DNA from: Bacillota bacterium
GTDB taxonomy: Bacteria; Bacillota; UBA4882; UBA8346
Assembly (NCBI GenBank): GCA_023392595.1
Contig: JAEVYU010000023.1
Location: 1 to 64,000, forward strand
Length of the DNA stretch: 64,000 nucleotides
Direction of reading: 5' to 3'
The position numbers were made by a program, and so were the translations under genes. The notes beneath the pieces are model-generated. The model saw only the letters and a list, made by a program, of their open reading frames with translations. It had not been told where the DNA came from and did no database searches. Shown piece by piece: positions 17,809-25,603 of this stretch. The stretch's first letter is position 1, and each line of letters opens with the position of its first letter.

Positions 17809-19524
17809 TTAAAACTTATCCCCCATTTGATAGAAATAGTAAAGAGCCATAGCCGTCCCAACCAGGGTTCTCCCCTCAAAAGTATCCAAAGATACCCCCA
17901 GAATCTTTTCAATCGATTGTTTCCGGAAAATAACCGTTTTATAATGAAGAAACATCTCATCGGCTACTTTTCGCAAGTTATCGTAGGCGATGATTTTTTC
18001 CAAAGTCACAAAAAGGCTGGTTCCATTGGTTTCGTCGTATTCAATAATTTTACCCAGCGTCCGGTCAAGGAACCGTTTCGATTCCTCATCATCCGTTAAC
18101 TTCGAAAGCAGAGGAAATGCGCCGATTTCCAAATAATGATGAATACTTTGAAGCGGATGCAGTTTCCCTCCAATCAACGCAGAGATCCTGGCTTCTTTAT
18201 AACGCTTGGCAAAGTGCTCCAGCTGCGGCCAAAATTCAGCAATCCCAATCATAAATTGCCCATCCGGAAAGTCCCTGCCCATTTGAACCAACAAATCATT
18301 CGCCAACTGTTTTTCAGTCATAACATCACCGCTATAATCCGGGGGCATAGCAAGCAAAACTCCGATTCCGTCCCGGGAATCCCAGGCATAAGTCTGGGGT
18401 TTCCCGGAAAGCCAATCGATAACTTTATCGATGTATATGTGTTGGCTCGTTTCCAGCTCCGGATTATCCTGTCCATCAGGTTCGGTCCGATGGATCATGA
18501 AAATAAACAACACCACAAAGGAACTTTTTAGTGGAATGCCGAGCAATTGGCCTTGAGTCAAAACATCTTTCTCCGGCCTCCTTGAACTTGCCGCAAGCAT
18601 ATTAAAAAAATCATTCCGTCTATGCCTTATGTAGGAGCGCTGAAGTAAATTTGCCGTTTCCCTTTTGAATGTCAGATCCCGATAAACGATAATAGAGCCC
18701 CGGGATAAAGCATCGATATTCAAAGGATATGAAGTCAGGGAAACCGGGATGAGCTTTCCATGCTTATTCCGGCGTTGGGTTTCCAAATGCGCACATTGTC
18801 CGGACATCATCTTAGCCCGCAATTCAGCGGCTTCCTCGCCAAATTCCCGGGTCACGATCATATCGGACAAATAGCAATGTTTAACTTCGGAAGATTGATA
18901 TTGAAATATCCTCTCAAATGCCGGATTGACTTGAAGAATTCTATCCGATTCATCCACAATGGCCATAGCGTCCGGCGAGTTGGCGAAAACTTGTTGAAAC
19001 AGGATTTTTTGTTGATTCAGTTCCTTCGTTCTCCCGGCGACTCTCTCATCCAGCTCTTGATTTAACTGTTGCAACCGGATATTAAACTGCTTGAGCTCTA
19101 AGTTTTGCGACTGAATCATTTTTTGTTGCCTGAAGCTTTCAACCGCCTCTTTGATGGTTAAAATTAAATCATTCCGTTCCCAGGGTTTACTGATGTACCG
19201 GTAAAGAGCCGCATGATTAATGCTATTGATCACCGCTTCCATTCCCGCTTGCCCGGTTAATAAAACATTCCGGGTTTCAGGGGTTTTGGCGTGGGCCCAG
19301 ATTAAAAACTGGTCGCCTTTACAACCCGGCATCAGATAATCGGCTAATATCAGAGGGATGTCGATCTTTGATTGCAAATATTCTTCAACAATTTCCCGAG
19401 CTTCCTCAGCACTTTCAGCAAGCTCGATGGCGTAATCCAAACCAAACTCGGCTCGAAGTTGACTTTCCAGACTATCCAGGATGCTTTTCTCATCATCTAC
19501 GCACAATATTAACGGTCTTGTCAT
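17809..19524 (-). CDS. REC-PAS response regulator with PucR-type DNA-binding C-terminus
   Basis: 571 residues from the ATG at 19524, chosen because GGAGAAGG precedes it. The receiver domain (1-130) has the acidic pair D10/D11, the phospho-acceptor Asp62 in LADYLMPG, and the late KPW. A coiled linker leads to a PAS domain (about 180-290). The last 70 residues match the PucR C-terminal helix-turn-helix pattern (LRKVADEMFLHYKTVIFRKQ, then IEKILG). It is probably a transcription factor taking phosphate from the flanking kinases. The genes lie in the order truncated kinase, regulator, Gln-kinase on one strand. Confidence 0.85.
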   Translation of the reverse strand: MTRPLILCVDDEKSILDSLESQLRAEFGLDYAIELAESAEEAREIVEEYLQSKIDIPLILADYLMPGCKGDQFLIWAHAKTPETRNVLLTGQAGMEAVINSINHAALYRYISKPWERNDLILTIKEAVESFRQQKMIQSQNLELKQFNIRLQQLNQELDERVAGRTKELNQQKILFQQVFANSPDAMAIVDESDRILQVNPAFERIFQYQSSEVKHCYLSDMIVTREFGEEAAELRAKMMSGQCAHLETQRRNKHGKLIPVSLTSYPLNIDALSRGSIIVYRDLTFKRETANLLQRSYIRHRRNDFFNMLAASSRRPEKDVLTQGQLLGIPLKSSFVVLFIFMIHRTEPDGQDNPELETSQHIYIDKVIDWLSGKPQTYAWDSRDGIGVLLAMPPDYSGDVMTEKQLANDLLVQMGRDFPDGQFMIGIAEFWPQLEHFAKRYKEARISALIGGKLHPLQSIHHYLEIGAFPLLSKLTDDEESKRFLDRTLGKIIEYDETNGTSLFVTLEKIIAYDNLRKVADEMFLHYKTVIFRKQSIEKILGVSLDTFEGRTLVGTAMALYYFYQMGDKF

Positions 19525-19617
19525 GATAAACCTTCTCCTTTGCTGCAATATCCGTTATGAAACATGAAAGGTTCCGACAATTTTTCCGAATTACCTCCGG
19601 GATGCCCAGGCGTCCAT

Positions 19618-21165
19618 TCAGATCCCGGATGGATGACTGTAATTTTTCAAAGCATGGATGATATCGGCGGCCTGCTCTTCTTCCCGCAAAAGCTCGGCCA
19701 GTTTTTGACGTTGAGAGGCTATCTCCAGCACAAACCGTAACCGGACCCGTCCTTCTTCATCTTCAAGCATCGGGATAAAGCTGGTAAACCGGTCGGCAAT
19801 GCCCAAAAAAGCAAATGAACGGGCAATATCATAAGCTGGAGCCAAATTTCTTTCCTCCAAAACCGGAAGCAGCTTTCGAAAAGCTTCGTCCCCATCCATC
19901 AAGGACCGGAGAGTCGAAAATTGCTTTTTTTCAAAAATCTCCAACCACAATTCCTTTCCCCAGTCTTCAAGCCCGGACATAACGTTGTCCATTTGGAACA
20001 TCAGGGACTCCAAAGTACGATCAACGTTTTCTGCCGTTGCTTTAATCGCTGCGAGCGGAGTACTCATTTCGTGGACCACATTGGATACCAATTGCCCATG
20101 AACAGTGAGTCTTTCGGCTTGAATCAAATAGGACTGAGCCTCCCGCTCCAAAGTTATATCATCCAGTATCACGAGCTTTCCGGCAAGAGTCCCGGAATTG
20201 GACAATATCCAGGAAAGTTGTGAATCAATCCATTGAATATGTTCTTTCTTCGCGATACTAAACTCGCAATGCTCCTTATTGCCGATAATTTGATTCCTAA
20301 AATCGTTGTTATCAATGATACCCGCTACATCCCGTCCAATTGCAGCTTGGGTTAACTCTCCGAACATATTTTGAGCTGCCGGATTATAGTCAATCATTCG
20401 ATTTTGTAAATCCAATATCAAAACGCCACTTCTCATCGTTTCAAAGACGATGCCACGGGCAATGGGAGATAATTTGAATAGCCGGTGCCGGAAGACTCCC
20501 CATGCCAGAACCAAACCGGTTACTGTAAATGAAAAAGGGCTGGGATCCAGTTGATTTGGGATAAAACCGAGCAGATAGATAACGCTTCCCAACCAAGTCA
20601 ATAGCGAACCGCAGATCACAGTATAAATCTGACGCCGGTATAACTTGGCCGTTTTTGTCAACGAGAGCAGCAATAATATATTTCCACCAAACACCGATGA
20701 ATAGAGGTAAGTTAAAAAGACCAATTCCAAAGGGCCTGCGGTATAAGTGATGGTTGGAATCGGCACCCCTGGCCAAATGGTAACTCGGGTATAATATAAG
20801 TGATGAAACTCATTGGTGAAATCGGCAACCAAAACCAAGAGGGACAATGCCCCCAGAAAAAAGAAAATCCTTGATTTCAACGGTCTGGAAATTCCAACAA
20901 AGTTACTGACCAGCATCACCCAAAAAAGAGGAATCATTGCAATGCCCAGGTATTCAACTTTATTCCAAAACAACACTTGTTTTAAAAAGTTGCTCGATAA
21001 TTCAAAGGCATACCCAAACGAATAAATCGTAAATGCAATCATCAGGGCAGCAAATTCCCCGGCTCCCGTCTGGCGGCGATGGCGGTAGGCAAAGCACGCC
21101 AGCGCGCTTGTAATAATACTGGCAAAGAGTAAAAAAACCGTTATTGCCGTACGTTGCAAAATCAA
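19618..21165 (-). CDS. 7TM-PAS histidine kinase lacking the ATPase domain
   Basis: 515 residues from a TTG start at 21165 (GGGAGG, 7-nt spacing). It is a paralogue of the 15773-17803 protein over its whole length: 7TM region 1-225, PAS about 236-345, H-box SNVVHEMSTPL with His365 present, the same roughly 120-residue insertion, and the second dimerisation helix ending ALKNYSHPSGI. The frame then stops. The next 90 bases carry no recognisable HATPase sequence in any frame before the regulator gene, so the ATPase domain is deleted, not frameshifted. It can be a phosphotransfer dimer but cannot use ATP alone. Trans-phosphorylation by the Gln365 partner is an attractive inference. Confidence 0.85.
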   Translation of the reverse strand: MILQRTAITVFLLFASIITSALACFAYRHRRQTGAGEFAALMIAFTIYSFGYAFELSSNFLKQVLFWNKVEYLGIAMIPLFWVMLVSNFVGISRPLKSRIFFFLGALSLLVLVADFTNEFHHLYYTRVTIWPGVPIPTITYTAGPLELVFLTYLYSSVFGGNILLLLSLTKTAKLYRRQIYTVICGSLLTWLGSVIYLLGFIPNQLDPSPFSFTVTGLVLAWGVFRHRLFKLSPIARGIVFETMRSGVLILDLQNRMIDYNPAAQNMFGELTQAAIGRDVAGIIDNNDFRNQIIGNKEHCEFSIAKKEHIQWIDSQLSWILSNSGTLAGKLVILDDITLEREAQSYLIQAERLTVHGQLVSNVVHEMSTPLAAIKATAENVDRTLESLMFQMDNVMSGLEDWGKELWLEIFEKKQFSTLRSLMDGDEAFRKLLPVLEERNLAPAYDIARSFAFLGIADRFTSFIPMLEDEEGRVRLRFVLEIASQRQKLAELLREEEQAADIIHALKNYSHPSGI

Positions 21166-21698
21166 CGGGGTTCCTCCCTGAAAACGAAGTGATTGTTTAG
21201 TGTTTCACGAAAGCCCATTGCTTTACGAAAATAGCTATTTCATGAAAGTCCCTGCTTAATTAATAATTCGCCTTTAAAAGGGCAGTTCCTTTCCTTCTAT
21301 AAATAACTTCTCAACTCCAGACCAACCCCTTTCCAGACCATTCCATTCAAGTTTTGCCAGTTGTCCGGGAACAAATAAGGCCAGGGTTCGTTGGAATGAT
21401 CAGGATGATTTTTTGCCAATGTTAGCTTTGTGTCGGTTTATTCTCGGCTTTAGTCAAAAATGTTACTTAATATTTACATGATTTCAACAAGACTGTCGCA
21501 CTTTTTCTGAAAAATCATGTATAATATAAGACAGTAAAACTTTTTTTCATTACTCCCTCCCTTTTTTACGGGGCCGATGTTCAATCGGTCCCGCTTTGTT
21601 ATGCTTGTTATGCTTCCGCCGGGTCATGATTTAATGGCCCAATTTCGCTATGAACATTCCAAGGTAATAATTTTGACCAATCCAAGCGATATCGACTT
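21166..21698. other. Intergenic region with a candidate small RNA
   Basis: About 530 bases upstream of the kinase cluster. It should hold the promoter of that operon. No gene is visible. The right half holds a plus-strand -10 box and a GC hairpin, annotated separately as a candidate small RNA. Confidence 0.45.
21520..21600 (+). ncRNA. Candidate C-rich small RNA
   Basis: TATAAT at 21520-21525 is followed by a CU-rich stretch (ACTCCCTCCC at 21552-21561), then a 10-bp GC-rich hairpin (21569-21578 with 21584-21593) and a weak U-run. The C-rich part could pair with Shine-Dalgarno sequences. No good -35 is visible, so promoter strength is doubtful. Similar layouts occur at 33688-33746 and about 51310-51387. 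Confidence 0.3.
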
Positions 21699-21732
21699 AA
21701 AAAGGATACCCCCGGTTTGGAGTATCCTTTTT
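21699..21732. terminator. Bidirectional intrinsic terminator
   Basis: Arms AAAAAGGATAC (21699-21709) and GTATCCTTTTT (21722-21732). Placed 10 bases after the zinc-ribbon gene stop on the minus strand. Confidence 0.85.
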
Positions 21733-21741
21733 ACAATATTA

Positions 21742-21879
21742 TCAATTCTCATCTTCAGCTTCATCTTGTTCGGAACTATCCTGAAATTCCCCCAGGCAAC
21801 TCGGACATAGTCGCAATTCCGCATCGGCCCCGGCCGCGCCACAGATTTCACAAAAAGTATTCCCCTCTAATTCTTCCAT
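21742..21879 (-). CDS. Small zinc-ribbon protein (45 aa)
   Basis: The 45-residue product has two CxxC pairs (CEIC at 10-13 and CPSC at 28-31), suited to bind one zinc ion, and an acidic C-terminal tail (QDEAEDEN). A strong ribosome site (GGAGGG, 7 nt before the ATG) and the terminator just after it support a real gene. It follows the lytic transglycosylase gene by 82 bases on the same strand and is probably its operon partner. The function is unknown. Such short treble-clef or ribbon peptides are common in Bacillota. Confidence 0.7.
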   Translation of the reverse strand: MEELEGNTFCEICGAAGADAELRLCPSCLGEFQDSSEQDEAEDEN

Positions 21880-21961
21880 GCTATCCCTCCGCTACGGTTT
21901 TGGTTGTGGATTTATTATTATCCGGAACCACGCTTTTTTATTTATGGGCAGGGATATGTAA

Positions 21962-22588
21962 TCATTTGGTTTCGGGCAATTTCGAAATTCCCTTATGGGC
22001 TACTGTAAAGCGTTGAACATATCTTCTGGAAGATTCTATTCCGGCCCAACGGCCGCCGCCATTATATTCTCCAATCGCCATTCCCACATTACGCCGGTTC
22101 TTCCTCAATAATTCCGCAAAATGAGCCATTGCAACCCGGTAATTGCAGCGCCATTGATAAAAGTCATTCGGATGATATCCAAATCTTTGATAATAAATGT
22201 TCCATGTATTGCGCATCAGTTGAGCCGGTCCCTGTTCACCACGACTGCCTACTTTATGTAAGTTGAATCCATTTTCAATTTGGCAAATCGTCAAGCAATC
22301 ATAAGGGTTTATTTTAAATTCCCTGGCATATTCCACTGTTAAATAGGCAAAGTCATTCATTTCTCCGGTTATGAGCTTCCGGTTGGTTGAATTCAGGTAG
22401 CCGACCACATATCCATAAATGGCATCCGCCTTGATGAAATCGATGTTTTTATAATTCTTCCGTTCGACCCAAGCATTGACTTCTTTTAATTCAGCGAAGG
22501 TTTGTTTGATGTTCCAATAATTGAAGACATTGAACGTGGAAAATAGCAGCACAACAGCGATAAAAATCCATAGACCTTTATTTTGCAA
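21962..22588 (-). CDS. Membrane-anchored lytic transglycosylase (SLT fold)
   Basis: 208 residues. One N-terminal membrane segment (residues 5-23, no obvious cleavage site) precedes a helical linker. The SLT-type lysozyme-like domain (about 75-195) has the likely catalytic Glu105 in CQIENGFN, the GEQGPAQLM motif and the IGEYNGGG motif. Such enzymes cut peptidoglycan between MurNAc and GlcNAc to form anhydro-MurNAc, on the outer face of the cytoplasmic membrane. A wall-remodelling role during growth or sporulation is likely. It is followed by the zinc-ribbon gene and a terminator. Confidence 0.85.
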   Translation of the reverse strand: MQNKGLWIFIAVVLLFSTFNVFNYWNIKQTFAELKEVNAWVERKNYKNIDFIKADAIYGYVVGYLNSTNRKLITGEMNDFAYLTVEYAREFKINPYDCLTICQIENGFNLHKVGSRGEQGPAQLMRNTWNIYYQRFGYHPNDFYQWRCNYRVAMAHFAELLRKNRRNVGMAIGEYNGGGRWAGIESSRRYVQRFTVAHKGISKLPETK

Positions 22589-23357
22589 GCATTTCCCTCA
22601 CTTTTTGTTAAGATCTTTTCTAAAGGCCAACTATACTCTCTTTTTTATTTTCGGCCGATCCCGTTCATTTCACCATAGGACTTAGGTCGGGATGTTATTT
22701 TTTCAGGTGATGGCCTCACCCCTCTGTACATTTCGCCTAAAACATCGTCTGAACCAGGATTTAACGGATTTAACCGATGAAACGGATTTTAGAATCCGTG
22801 CCGGTAGATACTTTCGATTTAAATCCCACCATATGCCAACATAATCAACATGGCGATTTCACGATGGGGTTATATGATAAATAGGCCCAATACCTTTAAG
22901 TTTTTAGAAAGCAATCTGCCGGATTACTACCTTGGCTGGGCGCGCCGCCGCTCTTGAATCCTGTAAATCCTGTTCATCCTGTCTCCGTTATCCTTTATCT
23001 AGGCCAAGCTTTTCCCATCAATAAATCCAAGCGTAAAACTATATTCCGTTTCAAGCGTCTTTCTCCAGGAAGAAGGGCCGCTCTGATCGCTCAGTACCCC
23101 GCATTTATCGCCTCGGGCTTTTTTCTTACCGCCCAGTACCACGCACTCATCGCCTAGTACCCGACAATCATCGCCCCAACCGTTTTTCTAACCGCCGAGG
23201 TCTCCGCGCCGGAGCGAATGGCTCACCTGATGGAAATTCACCAGCAACCCTTCATTGTTCTCCCCCGGTATCCATTGGCATAAAGAAAATCCCGGTATCA
23301 TCCAGGATTTTAGCCCTTGCTCAAAGCGCATTTTTGTGGTAAACTGCGACCCATATC
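22589..23357. other. Eroded intergenic region with phased short repeats
   Basis: No supported gene. Near 22757-22790 there are imperfect 9-base units of the type GGATTTAAC. Near 22954-22980 there are three units of ATCCTGT plus two bases, roughly the reverse complement, about 200 bases away. At 23085-23195 the motif AGTACC...ATCGCC occurs three times with T-rich spacers ending ACCGCC. This looks like repeat-derived filler between operons. Confidence 0.5.
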
Positions 23358-24614
23358 TTATTTCCAGTTCTCCAGCAAATATCTTTCCGCCGCCACACAC
23401 CACAAACCGTGATTGGCTCCGGTAATTTCAGCCAGCCTGGCAAAGCGGGGGTCCGTCTTTCCTTTGGCCTCAAAATCCTCAATCGCCGTGAGTTCCATAT
23501 TGATATTGGTATAGATCAGTTTTTTACCGGCCGGCGCCTCGGGCAGTCTCAGGGTGGCCTCGGCCGCGCTGTCCAACCCGCCGATATGGGTCACCATCAC
23601 CGCCGGATGAATCCGGTTTTGTTCCGTAAGGCGCAAGGATTCGATCATATCATCGGTATTGCCGCCGGTGGAGCCGACAATATGGGAAGAATTGTAGTGC
23701 ACATTATAAAAATTGCACAATGCCGAAAACTTGACATCGGTGGGTCCGGCAAAGAAATTGAGACAGCCGTCCCTTCCCAGAATCTGGTCTCCCTGCTCAA
23801 CAGCAGCCGCCACCGGCGCAAATACAAACACATCATCAAAACCCGTTCCCCCGGTTAACTCTCGCAAATGGGCGGAGGCATCCGGCAAATCCCTGGTATT
23901 GACGAAAGTGAGTTCGACACCTTCCGCTTTGATCTGCTCCGGCGGGAAAATCGCCTCGGCCCTCGCCAGCCGCTTGGCATCAATATCGGTAACCACGATC
24001 ATTGCCGGCCGGCGCTGGGAATGTAACGCGTAATCGATGGCGCCCAGCCCCATGGGGCCGGCTCCGGCAAGGAGCGCCAGCTTTCCGCCTGCCACGATTC
24101 CCATCCGGTGTTCATAACAACCCATGGACGTATGATAACTGGCATGAAAAGCCCCGATAATACAAGACATCGGTTCTGCCAGCGAAGCGTCAAAATAACT
24201 TTCACCGTCATATTTCAACAAACAGCCCAGCTCCATGACCTCTTGCGGCATAATAATATAAGTGGCGGCGCCGCCGCAATACCGGTAAGAATATCCCGGC
24301 GAATCCATACTTCCCTTATAGTTTAAGGCAGGTTGCATTGAAAATTTTTGTCCCGCTTCAAATTGATGCTGCCATTTGGCTCCAACCCGAACAATGTTCC
24401 CGGCCATTTCATGACCGATAATAACCGGATGGGTGGCGATATCCTTGGGAACCCTTTTATGATCGCTTCCCAGTACGGCTGCCTTGTAGCTAGACATGCA
24501 GATACTGTCGGAAATGACCTGAACCAATATTTCATCTTCCTTTATCGCCGGTAATTCAAATTCCTCTAACCGTAAATCCTTTTTGCCGTATAATCTTACC
24601 GCTCTGGTCTTCAT
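23358..24614 (-). CDS. Zn-dependent MDR dehydrogenase, SorE (L-sorbose-1-P reductase)-like
   Basis: 418 residues. The ATG at 24614 overlaps the stop of the fructokinase gene (ATGA), which fixes the start and implies translational coupling. It has the medium-chain dehydrogenase layout: N-terminal catalytic domain with CMSSYK and the GHEMAG zinc region, a Rossmann half with LLAGAGPMGLGAIDYA, and an unusually long C-terminus ending ANHGLWCVAAERYLLENWK, as in SorE-type enzymes. SorE interconverts L-sorbose 1-phosphate and glucitol 6-phosphate, acting on the carbon beside the phosphorylated one. In this mannitol-type PTS operon the same chemistry on mannitol 1-phosphate would give fructose 1-phosphate, the substrate of the kinase encoded just upstream. 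The substrate is inferred. Confidence 0.8.
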   Translation of the reverse strand: MKTRAVRLYGKKDLRLEEFELPAIKEDEILVQVISDSICMSSYKAAVLGSDHKRVPKDIATHPVIIGHEMAGNIVRVGAKWQHQFEAGQKFSMQPALNYKGSMDSPGYSYRYCGGAATYIIMPQEVMELGCLLKYDGESYFDASLAEPMSCIIGAFHASYHTSMGCYEHRMGIVAGGKLALLAGAGPMGLGAIDYALHSQRRPAMIVVTDIDAKRLARAEAIFPPEQIKAEGVELTFVNTRDLPDASAHLRELTGGTGFDDVFVFAPVAAAVEQGDQILGRDGCLNFFAGPTDVKFSALCNFYNVHYNSSHIVGSTGGNTDDMIESLRLTEQNRIHPAVMVTHIGGLDSAAEATLRLPEAPAGKKLIYTNINMELTAIEDFEAKGKTDPRFARLAEITGANHGLWCVAAERYLLENWK

Positions 24615-25576
24615 TGTTTCAGCCATCCTTTGCTTAAAGTTGTATGAATACATTCCATGGTTACCTGTTTCTCCAATTCGACAATGGTCTGATATTCGGC
24701 GGCCTGCGAACCCGATGTCATTACATTGGCCGTACCGGCAGCCACTGCCAGCCGGATCGCCTTTTCAAAGTCATCGCCTCTTTCGAGGGAGTATGCAAGG
24801 GCGGCCACCATCGAATCTCCGGCGCCCACCGTACTTTTAACTTCTACATTCATCCCGTGGGCCAGCATCGAGTAATCCCTATTGATGAAAATGGCTCCCT
24901 TCGCTCCCAAGGAAACCACGATCTGTTCAATACCGTATTGCTCGAGTAATCCGCGGGCCAATTTTTCTCCTTGACGAATATCCTGAATCTCCGTTCCAAA
25001 AAAGCTTTCCAACTCATGGATATTCGGTTTAACTAGAAAAGGACCCGCTGCGATACCGCGTTTGAGCAATTCACCGTCGGCATCCAAAATCGTGAGGGCT
25101 CCTTTCTGTTTGGCAGCAGTGATCCATTCCCCATAAATACCCTTATCGACGTTGACCGGGACGCTGCCTGAAAAGACCACCACCGAATCTTTTCCCAGAT
25201 CACCGAGGACCTTTCGTTTCAATGTCGTCATATCCTCGCCGGAAACCTCGGGACCCGGTTCATTGATATCGGTATTGGTTTTTTTACTGGGGTCAATCAC
25301 TTTCAGATTGGTACGGGTCTCTCTTTTGATGAAATGAAAATCATTGTCAATCCCGATATGGTCTAAGTAATCTTTAATGAAATTCCCGGCGTTGCCGCCT
25401 AAAATCCCCACGGCTTTGCTATTTCCACCCAGGCTCCGAATTACTTTGGAAACATTAATTCCTTTTCCACCGGCGTCATATCGCAGCGAGGACACCCGGT
25501 TGACGTTTCCGACCTCAAAATCGGCGATTTCTACCGTTTTGTCAACGGCCGGATTGAGTGTAATGGTAATAATCAT
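24611..25576 (-). CDS. fruK: 1-phosphofructokinase family (PfkB) sugar-phosphate kinase
   Basis: 321 residues, the usual length for FruK/LacC. It opens MIITITLNPAVDKT, typical of 1-phosphofructokinases. The sugar-binding GGKGINVS is at about 37-44, and the C-terminal ATP/anion-hole motif STVGAGDSMVAA includes the catalytic Asp. The family phosphorylates fructose 1-phosphate or tagatose 6-phosphate to the bisphosphate. With the SorE-like enzyme downstream and a mannitol-type EIICB in the same operon, fructose 1-phosphate is the better guess. RBS AAGGGG precedes the ATG. A 27-base gap separates it from the regulator gene. Confidence 0.82.
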   Translation of the reverse strand: MIITITLNPAVDKTVEIADFEVGNVNRVSSLRYDAGGKGINVSKVIRSLGGNSKAVGILGGNAGNFIKDYLDHIGIDNDFHFIKRETRTNLKVIDPSKKTNTDINEPGPEVSGEDMTTLKRKVLGDLGKDSVVVFSGSVPVNVDKGIYGEWITAAKQKGALTILDADGELLKRGIAAGPFLVKPNIHELESFFGTEIQDIRQGEKLARGLLEQYGIEQIVVSLGAKGAIFINRDYSMLAHGMNVEVKSTVGAGDSMVAALAYSLERGDDFEKAIRLAVAAGTANVMTSGSQAAEYQTIVELEKQVTMECIHTTLSKGWLKQ

Positions 25577-25603
25577 TTTTTGCCCCTTAGAACGTAGTGG
25601 TAG

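Noticed and set aside
20441..20776. 111-codon minus-strand frame inside the truncated kinase gene
   Set aside because: Out-of-frame shadow within the 7TM region of the kinase.
22954..23157. 67-codon plus-strand frame
   Set aside because: Made of short direct repeats; no ribosome site, no family.
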